Assembly: GCA_903924465.1 (NCBI GenBank)
Contig: CAIYBN010000038.1
Span: 53,564-117,563 of the forward strand
Source of the DNA: an uncultured Myxococcales bacterium
Lineage (GTDB): Bacteria; Myxococcota_A; UBA9042
Direction: 5' to 3'
DNA: 64,000 bases
Shown here: positions 1 through 10,703 of the stretch, in pieces
How the letters are laid out: each line of letters starts with the position of its first letter
Numbering within the stretch: the first letter of the stretch is position 1
The notes under the pieces: generated by a model
Told to the model about the DNA's origin: nothing
Databases searched by the model: none
The model's input: the letters and a program-made list of their open reading frames with translations, nothing else
Position numbers and translations under genes: made by a program

Positions 1-1
1 C

Positions 2-2425
2 ATGAAGTTTTCGCTGGACCAGTACGTGCACCGCTATCTGCCCAACGCGACCGGCAAGGCGAACGAGAAGTTGCTGCCGTATGCGATCGTCGACGAAGTG
101 GACTCGATCCTGATCGACGAAGCGCGCACGCCGCTCATCATTTCCGGCAACACGGACGACAGTCCCGAGCCGTACATGAAGGCGAATGTCGTCGTGCAGC
201 TGCTCAAGCGCGATCTGGACTACGCCATCGACGAAAAAGCGCACTCGGTGACGCTGACGGAAAGCGGCGTGGATCGCGTGGAAGCGCGGCTGAAAGTCGG
301 CAATTTGTACGACGCCGAGAACATGCCGTGGCTGCACTTCATCAACGCGGCGCTCAAGGCGCACACGCTGTACCGCAACGGCGTGAACTACCTGATTGAA
401 GACGGCAAAGTCATCATCATCGACGAGCATACGGGCCGCAAAATGCCGGGCCGGCGTTGGTCGGATGGCATTCACCAGTCGATCGAGGCCAAGGAAGGCG
501 TGCAGATCCAGCAGGAGACGCAGACGCTGGCGACGGTGACTTTCCAGAATTATTTCCGCATGTACGAAAAGCTGTGCGGCATGACCGGCACGGCGGAAAC
601 GGAAGCGGAGGAATTCGGCAAGATCTACAACCTGGACGTGCTGGTCATTCCGACCAACAAGCCGCGCAAGCGCACCGACCACGACGACGTGATCTACAAG
701 ACCGAGCGCGCCAAGTTCAAGTCGGTGATCGGCGACATTGCCCAAGCCAACGAGAAGGGCCAGCCGGTGCTCGTGGGCACGATTTCCGTCGAAAAGAGCG
801 AGTTTTTGAGCGATTTGCTGACCGAGCGCGGCATCGAACACAATGTGCTGAATGCCAAGCAGCACGCCCGCGAGGCAGAGATCGTGGCGCAGGCGGGCCG
901 CTTCAAGGCGGTGACGATCTCGACCAACATGGCCGGTCGCGGTACGGATATTTTGCTCGGCGGCAATCCAGAACTGCTGGCACGGCAAGATGTTTTTGGC
1001 CCGGGCAAGGTGCATGAGCACTTTGACGAGACCAATCCGGAATATCTCGCCGGCCTGGAACGCTACCGCGGTGAGTGCGCGGATGAAAAGCAGCAGGTGC
1101 TCGGCGCGGGCGGCTTGTACATCATCGGCACGGAGCGGCACGAAAGTCGGCGGATTGACAACCAATTGCGTGGTCGTGCCGGTCGTCAGGGCGATCCGGG
1201 CGAGAGCAAGTTCTACCTCTCGCTGGACGACGACCTGATGCGCGTGTTTGGCGGCGATCGCGTCCGCAAGATCATGGAATGGCTGAAGATTCCCGAAGAC
1301 GAGCCGATCGTCGACCGGATGGTATCGAAGGCGATTGAAGGCGCGCAGAAACGCGTGGAAGGCCAGCACTTTGACGCCCGCAAGAGCGTGCTGGAATACG
1401 ACGACGTGATGAACCTGCAGCGCAAGGCGATCTACGCGCTCAGGCGGCGGACGCTGGCGGTGGACAACACCCAGGCGCTGGTCAACGACGGGATTGCCAA
1501 CGTCGTGCTGACGCTGGTGGACAAGTTCTGCCCGCAAGGCCAGAACCCGCTGGATTGGAACCTGGAGCCGCTGGAAGACGCGGTGTTTCAGCTGACGAAC
1601 CTCGATTTGGATCTGGGCGAAGTGCAGCGCAACTACGACGCACTGGTGCGTTCGCTGTCGGCTACCCTGAAAGACGAGTTCACGGAGCGGCGGGACGCGC
1701 AGATCAGCCGGATCGCCGACAGCATGACGCCGGAGCGCGGCGACGAGGATGACGAGAAGCAGGAAGTCGTGGACGAAACGGCGCTTGCGGCCACCGCCGA
1801 GAAAGAGTGGATCGTCGTCGAGCGGCAGCTGTACCTCGAGCAAATCGACACGCACTGGCGCGAACACCTGAAAATCATGGACGGTCTGAAGGAAGGCGTG
1901 TATCTGGAAGCGTATGCCCAGAAAGACCCGAAGCTGATTTACAAGAAAGAGGGTTACGAGCTGTTTCGCCAGATGATCGAGCGGATTGAGGCGGATCTGA
2001 CGCGCGCGCTGTTCCACGTGGAAGTGCAGGGGCGCCGGGAAATCGATCGGATGGCGGCGGAAGCGGAGGCCAAGCGCGTGCGTGCGGCCAAAGCGATGCG
2101 CGAGCAACACGACGTGGAGAGCCTGCACGACGAGGCGACCCACGTGGGCGCGAAGCCGGCAGCGGCCGATCAGGCGCGGATGCAGGCGTTGGCGGCACGA
2201 AACCAGCAGCGGGCGCTTCAGGCGGCGCAGCAGCCGCAGTCGGAGGTGCCAGAAGGCGACGCGTTGCCTGAAGCACTGTCGCAGCCCGAGCAGCCGCAGA
2301 AAGTGGAAACGTACCGGCGCGAACGGCCGAAGATCGGTCGCAATGATCCGTGCTGGTGTGGCAGCGGCAAGAAGTACAAGAAGTGCCATGGGGTGAACGA
2401 GGAAGACGTCGGACCACCGGCCTGA
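2..2425 (+). CDS. secA: SecA preprotein translocase ATPase (5'-truncated by window edge)
   Basis: ATP-driven motor that pushes unfolded precursors through SecYEG at the inner membrane. The visible 807 residues begin inside the first nucleotide-binding domain; the Met at position 2 is the Met of the conserved DYLRDNM-type stretch, not the true start, so roughly 200 N-terminal residues including Walker A lie outside the window. Visible motifs are DEVDS at residues 31-35 (Walker B region), [10 protein letters not shown], and the arginine-finger stretch ending [10 protein letters not shown]. The C-terminus has the zinc-binding SEC-C motif (C784, C786, C795, H796) after an Ala/Gln-rich linker. hutH follows 43 bp downstream. 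Family assignment is certain; only the start is missing. Confidence 0.98.
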   Translation: MKFSLDQYVHRYLPNATGKANEKLLPYAIVDEVDSILIDEARTPLIISGNTDDSPEPYMKANVVVQLLKRDLDYAIDEKAHSVTLTESGVDRVEARLKVGNLYDAENMPWLHFINAALKAHTLYRNGVNYLIEDGKVIIIDEHTGRKMPGRRWSDGIHQSIEAKEGVQIQQETQTLATVTFQNYFRMYEKLCGMTGTAETEAEEFGKIYNLDVLVIPTNKPRKRTDHDDVIYKTERAKFKSVIGDIAQANEKGQPVLVGTISVEKSEFLSDLLTERGIEHNVLNAKQHAREAEIVAQAGRFKAVTISTNMAGRGTDILLGGNPELLARQDVFGPGKVHEHFDETNPEYLAGLERYRGECADEKQQVLGAGGLYIIGTERHESRRIDNQLRGRAGRQGDPGESKFYLSLDDDLMRVFGGDRVRKIMEWLKIPEDEPIVDRMVSKAIEGAQKRVEGQHFDARKSVLEYDDVMNLQRKAIYALRRRTLAVDNTQALVNDGIANVVLTLVDKFCPQGQNPLDWNLEPLEDAVFQLTNLDLDLGEVQRNYDALVRSLSATLKDEFTERRDAQISRIADSMTPERGDEDDEKQEVVDETALAATAEKEWIVVERQLYLEQIDTHWREHLKIMDGLKEGVYLEAYAQKDPKLIYKKEGYELFRQMIERIEADLTRALFHVEVQGRREIDRMAAEAEAKRVRAAKAMREQHDVESLHDEATHVGAKPAAADQARMQALAARNQQRALQAAQQPQSEVPEGDALPEALSQPEQPQKVETYRRERPKIGRNDPCWCGSGKKYKKCHGVNEEDVGPPA

Positions 2426-2468
2426 CGTCACTTCGCATGCCCGTTCGGTCACTTTCCAGAGGCATGTC

Positions 2469-4034
2469 ATGGCGCTGCGTTCCATCGACCTTTCAGAACC
2501 GTTGACCCTTGGCACGGCCCTCGCGATCGCCCAACGGCAGGCGTTGCCGCGGCTCGGTGAGGTCGGCCGCGCACGTGTGGCGCGCGCCCGCGCGGTCGTG
2601 GACGCCTTCCTGCGCGAGCACGACGTGCCGCGCTACGGCATCAACACTGGATTTGGCGCGCTCGCAGAAGTTGTGATTCCGATTGATCAAGTTGAAGCCC
2701 TGCAGGTCAATTTGCTGCGCTCGCACGCGGTTGGCGTCGGCGCGCCACTGGATGCAGAGATCGTGCGCGCCGTGGTGTTGCTGCGTGCAGCGGTGTTGGC
2801 CAAAGGTCATTCCGGTGTTCGCCCGGCACTCATCGACGCGCTCTGCGCGCTGCTGGAACACGACGTACTGCCCGTGCTGCCGTGCCAAGGCTCGGTGGGC
2901 GCGTCCGGCGATCTGGCGCCGTTGGCGCATCTGGCGCTCGTGCTGATCGGTGAAGGCGAGGCGGTTTTTCACGGCGAACAGTTGGCGGGTGCCGAAGCCT
3001 TGCGGCGTGCCGGGCTGCAGCCGATCAAGCTGGGCGGCAAGGAAGGTCTGTCGCTCATCAACGGCACGCAGGTGATGACGGCGATTGGCCTGTTGGCGTG
3101 GTCACGTGCGCAGAACTTGCTGAAAACAGCGGATATTGTCGGCGCGATGACCGTCGAGGCGCAGTTGGGCTCGGTGCGCGCTTTTGACCCGCGCATCGTG
3201 GCGGTTCGACCCTATCCAGGCGCGATCGAGACGGCACAGAACCTGCGTGAACTGTGCCACGGCAGCCCACTCATCGCTTCGCACGCCGGTCCGGACTGCC
3301 ACAAGGTGCAGGATCCCTATTCGTTGCGTTGCATGCCACAAGTGCACGGCGCGGTGCGCGACGCCATCGCGTTCCTGCGGCGCACGTTGGAGATCGAGAT
3401 CAACGCGGTGACGGACAATCCCCTGATTTTTCCAGATGAATCAGATGACGCAGCGAGTTCCGTGATTCTTTCCGGTGGCAATTTCCACGGCCAGCCGGTT
3501 TCGCACGCCTGTGACACCGCGCGCTCGGCGCTCACGTCGCTGGCGTCGATGGCGGAGCGACGCATCGAGCAACTGGTCAATCCGGCGCTGTCCTCCGGCC
3601 TGCCAGCCTTCCTCGCGCGCAGCTCGGGCCTGAACTCCGGTTTCATGATCGCCCAGGTCACGGCGGCGGCGCTGGTCAGCGAATGCAAGGGCTTGTCGAT
3701 GCCCGCGTCCGTGGACAGCATCCCGTCGTCGGCCAACCGCGAGGATCACGTCAGCATGGGGCCGATTGCCGCGCGGCGGCTGACCGATGTCGTGGAAGCG
3801 GCCGAACGCGTGTGCGCCATCGAACTGCTGTGTGCCGGCCAAGGTCTGGACCTGCGCGCGCCGTTGGGGCCGGGCGTAGGCACGCGTGCGGCGTGGGTGC
3901 GACTGCGACAGGAGGTGGCGCCGCTGGGCGACGACCGCGTCCTGTACCCCGACTTGGCAGCTGCCACGCGGCTGGTGCGATCCGGCGCGATTGTCCAAGC
4001 CGTGGAAGCCGCGCTGGGCCACGCACTGAACTAG
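2469..4034 (+). CDS. hutH: Histidine ammonia-lyase
   Basis: Deaminates L-histidine to trans-urocanate, the first step of histidine use, in the cytoplasm. The protein is 521 residues, normal for the family. The Ala145-Ser146-Gly147 triad that cyclises to the MIO electrophile lies in the stretch [15 protein letters not shown], and the catalytic Tyr56 region reads YGINTGFG. An AGAGG-like ribosome site lies about 7 nt before the ATG. The usual partners hutU, hutI and hutG are not adjacent; the neighbours are secA and a Maf gene, so this is an isolated hut gene here. Tyrosine or phenylalanine ammonia-lyases share the fold, but the sequence reads as standard HutH. Confidence 0.95.
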   Translation: MALRSIDLSEPLTLGTALAIAQRQALPRLGEVGRARVARARAVVDAFLREHDVPRYGINTGFGALAEVVIPIDQVEALQVNLLRSHAVGVGAPLDAEIVRAVVLLRAAVLAKGHSGVRPALIDALCALLEHDVLPVLPCQGSVGASGDLAPLAHLALVLIGEGEAVFHGEQLAGAEALRRAGLQPIKLGGKEGLSLINGTQVMTAIGLLAWSRAQNLLKTADIVGAMTVEAQLGSVRAFDPRIVAVRPYPGAIETAQNLRELCHGSPLIASHAGPDCHKVQDPYSLRCMPQVHGAVRDAIAFLRRTLEIEINAVTDNPLIFPDESDDAASSVILSGGNFHGQPVSHACDTARSALTSLASMAERRIEQLVNPALSSGLPAFLARSSGLNSGFMIAQVTAAALVSECKGLSMPASVDSIPSSANREDHVSMGPIAARRLTDVVEAAERVCAIELLCAGQGLDLRAPLGPGVGTRAAWVRLRQEVAPLGDDRVLYPDLAAATRLVRSGAIVQAVEAALGHALN

Positions 4035-4049
4035 CCGCTGGAGCGTTTC

Positions 4050-4661
4050 ATGACCTGGTGGCCCTTGCCCGCGCCGCTAGTGCTGGCGTCGACATCAAAG
4101 TACCGACAAGCGCAATTGCAGCGTCTCGGTGTGGCGTTCACGGCGTTTGCGCCACCCTACGACGAGCAACCGGTTGCCGGGCTGGATGCGCGTCAGCTGA
4201 TTGCGTTTCACGCCTGCCAGAAAGCCTTGGCCGTACGTGCCGCGCATCCCGACAAGACCGCGTGGATTCTGGCGGCTGATCAGGGTGTTGTGCTTCAGAG
4301 CGCCGACGGGCTGCGCCTATTGGGCAAGCCGAATACGGTGGAGAATGCCGTGGCCCAGCTGCTGCAGTTGTCCGGGCAAACGCACGAATTGCGCACGCAC
4401 GTCGTGCTGGATGTGCCTGGCCGGCAGTGGCAGGAGACGTCGGTCGCTCAAGTGCGCGTGCGGCCGCTCACCCGTGCGGAGGCGGAGGCGTACGTGACCC
4501 GCGATGCGCCGCTCGATTGCGCTGGAAGCTATCGCATTGAAGCGGCGGGGCCGTGGCTGTTTGACGGCATCGAGACCGACGATCCGACGTCGATTGAAGG
4601 GCTACCGCTCATTGCCGTGGCACGATTGCTGCGCCATGCGGAAGGGGGCCGGACAAGTTGA
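4050..4661 (+). CDS. Maf-family nucleoside triphosphate pyrophosphatase
   Basis: Maf/YceF-type proteins hydrolyse non-canonical or methylated NTPs to monophosphates, keeping them out of nucleic acids. The 203-residue protein starts with the family signature LVLASTSKYRQAQLQRLG near residue 9 and has the conserved downstream blocks AADQGVV, with D and Q in the positions of the family DQ pair, and GSYRIE. A GGAG ribosome site precedes the ATG. It lies 15 bp after hutH and is likely co-transcribed. The subfamily (YhdE dTTP/UTP type or YceF m7GTP type) cannot be fixed by eye; the N-terminal signature looks YceF-like. Confidence 0.88.
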   Translation: MTWWPLPAPLVLASTSKYRQAQLQRLGVAFTAFAPPYDEQPVAGLDARQLIAFHACQKALAVRAAHPDKTAWILAADQGVVLQSADGLRLLGKPNTVENAVAQLLQLSGQTHELRTHVVLDVPGRQWQETSVAQVRVRPLTRAEAEAYVTRDAPLDCAGSYRIEAAGPWLFDGIETDDPTSIEGLPLIAVARLLRHAEGGRTS

Positions 4662-4702
4662 CGAGAACGGCCACGTGCGCGCTCACCGCCGCCAGATTCG
4701 CC

Positions 4703-4730
4703 TTGCAAACCCTTTGGCCGATGCTAACCT
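4703..4730 (+). promoter_or_regulatory. Promoter of the radical SAM gene, probably leaderless
   Basis: TTGCAA at 4703-4708, a 16-bp spacer and TAACCT at 4725-4730 with an extended TGC just before it. The -10 ends only 6 bp before the ATG at 4737, so transcription should begin at or next to the start codon. No Shine-Dalgarno sequence could fit. Confidence 0.5.
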
Positions 4731-4736
4731 CGTCAG

Positions 4737-6047
4737 ATGCACATTCCTGCATTGCCGCTGCTTTCACCGATCACACCGCACATGCCGCACAACGGCGTGG
4801 TGCTGCGGAACGTCCGGCTGAACGACGAACAGTGGCTCCAGCTGGATTTTGAGGACGACACCGCGTCAGCCACACCGTTTGCGGTGCGCATGACGCGTGC
4901 GCTCGCCGGCCAGCGCTGTTTTGTCGCCGCCGGACCGTTCCAGCTCACGCTCGACATTGGCGGCAAACCGGCCGCACACATCGCCCGATTCACCAAGGAA
5001 CTGGCAGGGATCATCGCGCGCAACAGCCGTCGCCAATCGCCGCAGACACTCGCCGCTCTGTTCGACCGGGTGAATCCCTACTTGGTCCGCGTCGGCTCGA
5101 TCCCGGGGGAAAAACGCGTCGACTTGCTCGTCGGCCACATGTGCAACGAACGCTGCGTGTTCTGCACGGATGTGAACCAACGCAGCCGCAAACGACTGCA
5201 GCCCGCGGCGGTCTGGAACGAACAATTGCGCGAGATGCGGGAGAAGGGCGCAGAGCACGTGCTTTTTGTCGGCAACGAACCGACCTTGCGCAACGATCTG
5301 CCGGAGATGATCGCGTACGCAAAGTCGGTGGGCTATCGCGACATCGAGCTCTCGACCAACGGCGTGCGTCTCTCGGATCGAGCCTATTTTCAAGAGCTTC
5401 TCGACGCAGGCATGACGAGCTTGTCGCTGTCGATCCACGGTTATGACGAGGCGTCCGAGGGCATCAACACCGGACGGCCCGATTTGGTGAAACGGCGGCG
5501 GCAATGCTTGGAGAACTTTGCCGCGCTTGTGGGCGATCATGCGGCGCAAACAACGCGCGGTGTGTACTTGACGACCGTGACCATCTTGACGCGCTACAAT
5601 CTGGAACACCTCGCACGAATCGTCGCTTATCTGGACCAGTTCCATTGTATGTACATGAAGTTCTGCTATCCGTGGATCCTCGGGAGCGCAGCCGACAACT
5701 TCGCCCAGGTCGTCCCGAGCTATGTGGACGTCGTACACGCACTTGAGCCCATTCGTGCGCGTCTGGAGGATCCCTATCAGGGCATCCATGTTGCGAACCT
5801 GCCGCCCTGCATACCGACAGGCTGGACTTCCGACCGTCAGGACCGCAAGCGCATCATCCTGCCGATCGGGCCGTCCGATACTGGCGGGACGCAGCTAATG
5901 CCGCGGACCAAGGTCGTTCCAATGGATCCGACCCTCGTCCACGCGCCGGTGTGTGCAACCTGCGTGATGAAGACCATGTGCAATGGCGTGTCTGCGCGGT
6001 ATCTGGAGCACTATGGCAGCGCGGGCTTGGCGCCGATTCTCGCGTAG
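4737..6047 (+). CDS. Radical SAM protein with C-terminal SPASM/twitch-like cysteines
   Basis: A 436-residue radical SAM enzyme of unknown substrate. The [4Fe-4S] motif is C136-x3-C140-x2-C143 in HMCNERCVFCTD, followed by GNEPTLRNDLPEM (the GGEPT-like glycine motif) and LSTNG. A C-terminal Cys group (C406, C409, C415; CATCVMKTMC) resembles a SPASM or twitch auxiliary-cluster site, typical of enzymes that modify peptides or serve as cofactor maturases. No precursor peptide gene is visible next to it. The 130-residue N-terminal extension is not a domain I recognise. It is preceded by a promoter so close to the ATG that the mRNA is probably leaderless. It converges on the large minus-strand gene with 19 bp between. 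Confidence 0.85.
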   Translation: MHIPALPLLSPITPHMPHNGVVLRNVRLNDEQWLQLDFEDDTASATPFAVRMTRALAGQRCFVAAGPFQLTLDIGGKPAAHIARFTKELAGIIARNSRRQSPQTLAALFDRVNPYLVRVGSIPGEKRVDLLVGHMCNERCVFCTDVNQRSRKRLQPAAVWNEQLREMREKGAEHVLFVGNEPTLRNDLPEMIAYAKSVGYRDIELSTNGVRLSDRAYFQELLDAGMTSLSLSIHGYDEASEGINTGRPDLVKRRRQCLENFAALVGDHAAQTTRGVYLTTVTILTRYNLEHLARIVAYLDQFHCMYMKFCYPWILGSAADNFAQVVPSYVDVVHALEPIRARLEDPYQGIHVANLPPCIPTGWTSDRQDRKRIILPIGPSDTGGTQLMPRTKVVPMDPTLVHAPVCATCVMKTMCNGVSARYLEHYGSAGLAPILA

Positions 6048-6066
6048 CGCTCCGCCGACGCGCGGC

Positions 6067-9000
6067 TCAGTTTGCCTTCCACGTCACCGTGTAGCCACCG
6101 CACATCGACGCGGCCGCAGCGTTCTTGGGGAATACCTGGATCGTCACGGTGCCGCCGTCGTCGCCCATGCCGAGGAAGCTGCACGTGTTGTTGAGCCGCA
6201 CGTGTTCGCTGGCGGTTCCGCTGTTGCTGGAGCAGCAGCCCGACTCGCCGTTGGGACCGCTCGCAGCGTAGGTGCCAGCGTCGCACGCGACCACGCCGCT
6301 GCCGCTTTTGCCGCCCGTGCAGCGGAACCAGGCGCACAAGTCGTAATCCGCGGCGAGGCCGGTGATGCCGACGTCGGGGTAGATGGAACAACCGGTGAGG
6401 TCGCTCGCCGTGAAGTGGTAGTAGTCGACATCCTGAGCCGGACTGATGCTCGCGCTCAGCGTGCTTGAGCCGGCGCAGTCACTCTTGTCTGTGATCGCGG
6501 TGCCATCAGGGGTGTTGTTGTTCTCATACTGGTCGAAAATGCCTTGGCCTTTGCATGCCCCGCCGACGCACTTGTCGGACTGCGTGCAAGCGGAATTGTC
6601 GTTGCACGCGCCGCCGTCGGGTGTCGGCGCGATCTGGCATTTGCCTCCCGCGCAATAGCTGAGGTTGCACGGGTCGCCGGTGGGCGCACAGGAGATTTCT
6701 GTTCCCGTGCATTTGCCGGCGCCGTCGCAGTGGTCATTCAAAGTGCACGAGTCGCCATCGCTGCACGCTGCGGTCGTTGGAAAGGAACTCAAGATGCAGC
6801 CCGTGGTCGCGGGATCGCACACGCCGTTCGCGCAGGCACCCGACAGGTTGCTGCAGTTCACGACGGTGCCGACGCACAGGCCGTTGGCGCATTGGTCATT
6901 GAAAGTGCAGCCGTTGCCATCGTCGCAGGCCACGCTGCCGACCTTGGGCGTCGCGATGCAGGCACCGTCCTTGCACGAGCCCGCGCCACACACGCTGTTC
7001 AGGCCGCTGCAATCGAGGACCGTGCCCGCGCACTTGTTGCCCGCGCAGGCGTCGTTCACCGTGCACGGGTTGCCGTCATCGCAGGTGCCGACTTTGGGCA
7101 CCGCGCTGCACGTGCCGCCGACGCAGGTCCCGGTCGCACAGACCGCGTCGAACGGGCTGCAGTCCTTGGGCGTGCCGATGCACTGGCCGGCGGAGCAGTG
7201 GTCGGATGCGGTGCAGACATCGCCGTCGTCGCACGGGCCGGACTTGGGTGTGATGACGCACGCGCCGCTGGCCTTGTCGCACGCGGCCGTGCCGCAGGTG
7301 GAGCTGAGCGAAGCGCAGTCCTTGGGGCCCCCGCCCTGACAAATGCCGCCGCTGCACGTCTCGCCGACGGTGCACAGGTTGCCATCCTCGCAGGGCTTGC
7401 CCGGAGCGGCGCTGAAGCCGACCTGGCTCGTGGCGGGAATGCACTGCTGGCATGGGTCGGTCGGGCTGCTTTGGCCGTCCGCATAGCAGACGCCGGCGAT
7501 TTCGCATTTGCCTGAAGCGATCGTGTGGCCACAGCCGCCCTGCTTGGTACAGATGTCGACGGTGCATGGGTCGCCGTCGTCGGGGCAACTCTGTCCGGTC
7601 AACGACGCCAAGTGAACACAAACGCCGTTCTGGCAAGTGTCGCTCGTGCACGGCAAGCCGTCGTCGGCGCATGTGGCGCCGATCGCCTTCGCTGGGTGCT
7701 GGCAGGTGCCGGTCTGGCACACATCGTCCGTGCAGGGCTTGCCATCGTCGGCGCACGGACTGCCGGACACAAGCGCGGGATGGGTGCACTGTCCGCCAGC
7801 GCACAAGTCGTTCGTGCAGGCGACGCCGTCGTCGGCACAAGCTGTTTCCGTTGCTGCGGCCGGGTGCTGACAGGCGCCCGCCTTGCACAGGTCGTCGGTA
7901 CAGACGTTGTTGTCGTCCGCGCACGTCACGTCTCCCGCGACCGGGACGTGCGCGCACGCGCTGGCCTTGCAGATATCCTGCGTGCAAAGGTTGTTGTCAT
8001 CGGCGCACGCCGGATCAAAGGGGTCGTCGGTGTGCATGCAGACGCCCGCCAGACAGCCGTCCAGCGTGCAGGCGTTGCCGTCGTCCTGGCAGGTTGCGCC
8101 GTCGCCCAGCGGCGTGTGTCCGCAAGCGCCCGCCAGGCACACATCAACCGTGCAGGAGTTGCCGTCGTCCGTGCAGGCCTCACCGTTGTTCGTATGCGTG
8201 CAGCCACCCGCGGTGTCGCAGCCGTCCGTTGTGCAGGGATTGCCGTCGTCGCACTGGGTCGATTGGCCTACGCACTTGCCTTTGACACAGAGGTCGCTGT
8301 CCGTGCAGACGCTGCCGTCGTCGCAGACTGCGCCGCTCTCGGGAATCTGCCCGCAGGAGCCGTCCGAGCCACAAATGCCGGTTGTGCACGGATTGCCGTC
8401 GTCGCACATGCCTTCGTCGGCAGTGCCATCACAGTTGTCGTCCAGGCCGTTGCAAATTTCGGCGACGGGCGTGGCCGCATCGCACAGGGCGACGCCGTCC
8501 TTGCAACTCGCGATGGTGCCAACGCACGTGCCCGCGGCGTTGCTGTTGCTGCACGCGGTGTTGCTGCCCAGATCGTCGGTCTTGCCGTTGCAGTCGTCGT
8601 CCAGGTTGTTGCACGTCTCCGACACCGGAGTTGGCGCGTCGCACGGTGTGAGTCCGGTGGCTGTGCACGTGCGGACGCCCGTGCACGTGCCCGCGCTGGT
8701 GACATGGGTGCACGGGACTGTCAACGCTTGGGCCACGGCCTCCGGGCTGCAGCCGCATTCGCCGTTGTTCGGTCGGCATTGCGCGACCGTCTGCCCGGTC
8801 GCTGAGTCCACGACTGCCGAGCAGGTAAAGCCATCCGGGCAGGTCTTTGGATTGCTGAGGCTGCAAGAAGAGCCGCAGAAACTTCCCTTTTCGCCATCGG
8901 GAATGCACAGGTTGTTGCTGCCAGCCGTGGTCTGGCAGAGGGCGGAGTCCGTGCACGGCATGCACAAATGGCCAAAAGCGCTGCTGCCGTTGTCAGCTGG

Positions 9001-9261
9001 CGCCGCGTCTGCTGGCGTGTCATCGACCAGTGCAGCGTCGGTGCCCGCCGCAAAATCCGTCAGAGCCGTGGCATCTGAGCCGCTGGGCACGTCCAGTTTC
9101 TTCACGTCGGTCGTGAACAGCAAGCCGTCGGATGGGTCGAGCGTGTCCGCCGCTGCACTGTTGCCAGTCCCGTCGGTTGTCGGATTCGAGCAGGCCATGC
9201 ACGCAGCCGCCAGCCATGCCCAGCCGCGCAAGTTCTTGCGCCCCGCAAGCAGTTTTCCCAT
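6067..9261 (-). CDS. Giant Cys-rich lipoprotein with MopE-type and CDDGNPCT-type repeats
   Basis: Predicted exported lipoprotein of 1064 residues. I chose the ATG at 9261 because GGAGGGG lies just upstream and the signal sequence then follows directly: a Lys/Arg-rich start, WAWLAAA and lipobox-like Cys. After an Asp-rich linker come two MopE-like motifs (CNNLDDDCNGKTDD and CNGLDDNCDGTADE), then about 17 repeats of the form C-x-DDG-x-x-CT-x4-C. The C-terminal 140 residues start with ENNNTPDG and resemble a PPC-type beta domain, common at the end of secreted proteins. Such Asp/Cys repeat proteins are frequent in myxobacteria; they probably bind metal ions and form disulfide-stabilised rods on the cell surface. 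Function unknown. Confidence 0.85.
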   Translation of the reverse strand: MGKLLAGRKNLRGWAWLAAACMACSNPTTDGTGNSAAADTLDPSDGLLFTTDVKKLDVPSGSDATALTDFAAGTDAALVDDTPADAAPADNGSSAFGHLCMPCTDSALCQTTAGSNNLCIPDGEKGSFCGSSCSLSNPKTCPDGFTCSAVVDSATGQTVAQCRPNNGECGCSPEAVAQALTVPCTHVTSAGTCTGVRTCTATGLTPCDAPTPVSETCNNLDDDCNGKTDDLGSNTACSNSNAAGTCVGTIASCKDGVALCDAATPVAEICNGLDDNCDGTADEGMCDDGNPCTTGICGSDGSCGQIPESGAVCDDGSVCTDSDLCVKGKCVGQSTQCDDGNPCTTDGCDTAGGCTHTNNGEACTDDGNSCTVDVCLAGACGHTPLGDGATCQDDGNACTLDGCLAGVCMHTDDPFDPACADDNNLCTQDICKASACAHVPVAGDVTCADDNNVCTDDLCKAGACQHPAAATETACADDGVACTNDLCAGGQCTHPALVSGSPCADDGKPCTDDVCQTGTCQHPAKAIGATCADDGLPCTSDTCQNGVCVHLASLTGQSCPDDGDPCTVDICTKQGGCGHTIASGKCEIAGVCYADGQSSPTDPCQQCIPATSQVGFSAAPGKPCEDGNLCTVGETCSGGICQGGGPKDCASLSSTCGTAACDKASGACVITPKSGPCDDGDVCTASDHCSAGQCIGTPKDCSPFDAVCATGTCVGGTCSAVPKVGTCDDGNPCTVNDACAGNKCAGTVLDCSGLNSVCGAGSCKDGACIATPKVGSVACDDGNGCTFNDQCANGLCVGTVVNCSNLSGACANGVCDPATTGCILSSFPTTAACSDGDSCTLNDHCDGAGKCTGTEISCAPTGDPCNLSYCAGGKCQIAPTPDGGACNDNSACTQSDKCVGGACKGQGIFDQYENNNTPDGTAITDKSDCAGSSTLSASISPAQDVDYYHFTASDLTGCSIYPDVGITGLAADYDLCAWFRCTGGKSGSGVVACDAGTYAASGPNGESGCCSSNSGTASEHVRLNNTCSFLGMGDDGGTVTIQVFPKNAAAASMCGGYTVTWKAN

Positions 9262-9364
9262 TTCTTTCCCCTCCTGCCAGACACCCCAGCCTTGCAGCAT
9301 GACAGATCTTGACGACCACAGCCATCGATTGGAACTGCATGTTTGCGTGGGAATTGGCGCGGTG

Positions 9365-10513
9365 CTAGGCCGCCAGCCCCGGCCGCGCGGGGACGTGCGA
9401 GGTCGCGGCGGCGCGCAGCAGCGTGGCCAGTTGGGTCACGCTGTCGTGCCATTCAAACCGGCTGCGCACACGCGCACAGCCTCGTTGGCCACACGATTCT
9501 GCGAGGTCCGGGTAATTGGCGAACTCGGCCAGCGCCGCGGCAAGGCCTTCCGGGTCAGCCGGCTTGACCAAAAGGCCGGTATCGCCACTGCGCACGAGCG
9601 TACGCACGCCACCCACATCCGACGCCACGACCGGAACGGCGGACGCCATGGCCTCCGCAGCTGCGACTCCGAACGATTCCTGAAGACTATTCATCACATA
9701 GACATCAATCTCTCGGTAAACTTCGGCGATCGCATCGACATCGAGCGCGCCGTGATCGACAACACACGCCGCCAACTCTGGATGTTCAGCCAGGAACTCG
9801 TTGACTTCCTTGTGCCCCGTGCTGCGGCGTCCCGCCAGGTGCACGGCAACCGGCTGGCCCTTCGACTGCAGGATAACCAACGCGCGCAGCAGGTCCAGCC
9901 GGCCGTAGACGCTATCATCGGTCTTGAAATGGCCAACCCGGAGCAAGCTGCCGGGCGTCCGGTGCCGTGGCGTGGTCGGCGGGTGAAAAATGGCGGTATC
10001 CACGCCGAACGGCACGATCTCGATATGGCTGCGCAAATCCGGATGGTAGTCGGCCACGACGTCCGCCAGCGGTTGCGCCACCGCGGTGATCGTATGCGAA
10101 CGCAACAAGAGCGCCGTGCGGCACGTCCGTTCCAGCACGGATTCCGACAACGCCGGATCCTGACGCACGTCGCTGCCCATGACGGTGGTGACGAGCGGCC
10201 AATCCGGGTCCAGCGCCAACAACATCGCCGGGCGGGCAAACAGCCACTGCATGTACACCACGTCCGGCCTGGCCTGGGCGATGGCGTGATACCAACGGGT
10301 TGCGGCCGAAAGCACCGGAATGGATTGCGCGTGTGCACCATCCGGCCCGCGGTTGTGGACATGACCCGTGAGGTCATCGCCTGAGATTCCAATCACATGG
10401 ACGTCCATGCCTTCGGCAGCCAACGCGCGCGACCAACGTCGCGTGTGGTGGTTCTCCGGGAACGCGATCATCGCCACGCGCAACGGTTTTGGGCGGCTAT
10501 TGGATGTGGACAT
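9365..10513 (-). CDS. Glycosyltransferase, GT4 type (GT-B fold)
   Basis: Predicted retaining glycosyltransferase of 382 residues that transfers a sugar from a nucleotide-sugar donor onto a lipid- or polysaccharide-linked acceptor. The ATG at 10513 follows GGAGGAG by 6 bases, which rules against the longer open frame. The N-terminal half reads LRVAMIAFPENHHTRRWSRA; the donor-site E-x7-E motif is in the segment ESFGVAAAEAMASAVPVVASDVGG cut to its core, ESFGVAAAEA. Divergent from asnB across 262 bp, a pairing often seen in exopolysaccharide or peptidoglycan-modification loci. Sugar and acceptor cannot be read. Confidence 0.85.
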   Translation of the reverse strand: MSTSNSRPKPLRVAMIAFPENHHTRRWSRALAAEGMDVHVIGISGDDLTGHVHNRGPDGAHAQSIPVLSAATRWYHAIAQARPDVVYMQWLFARPAMLLALDPDWPLVTTVMGSDVRQDPALSESVLERTCRTALLLRSHTITAVAQPLADVVADYHPDLRSHIEIVPFGVDTAIFHPPTTPRHRTPGSLLRVGHFKTDDSVYGRLDLLRALVILQSKGQPVAVHLAGRRSTGHKEVNEFLAEHPELAACVVDHGALDVDAIAEVYREIDVYVMNSLQESFGVAAAEAMASAVPVVASDVGGVRTLVRSGDTGLLVKPADPEGLAAALAEFANYPDLAESCGQRGCARVRSRFEWHDSVTQLATLLRAAATSHVPARPGLAA

Positions 10514-10703
10514 GCGGGCTCCTCCAGCGCCCAGTGTGCAACAGGTAGGCATTCGGCTCAACCCTCTCCGCGTCGCGCGCCTTGCGTCCGCCACGCTGCA
10601 CCCGCTGACGCGCCGACCGCGCGGGCGTCATCGCTCGCTGGAGTGTCCGGCCCGGCACCATGCGACAATCTCGCGCCGGATTCTCGCGAGCGGGGCGATT
10701 CGC

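Noticed and set aside
7056..8805. Regularly spaced repeats that could suggest a CRISPR array
   Set aside because: The unit is not identical between copies, spacers are not of constant length and the period follows codons of the Cys-rich lipoprotein gene.
9262..9300. 13-residue longer N-terminus for the giant Cys-rich lipoprotein
   Set aside because: The internal ATG at 9261 has a strong ribosome site and starts a proper signal sequence.
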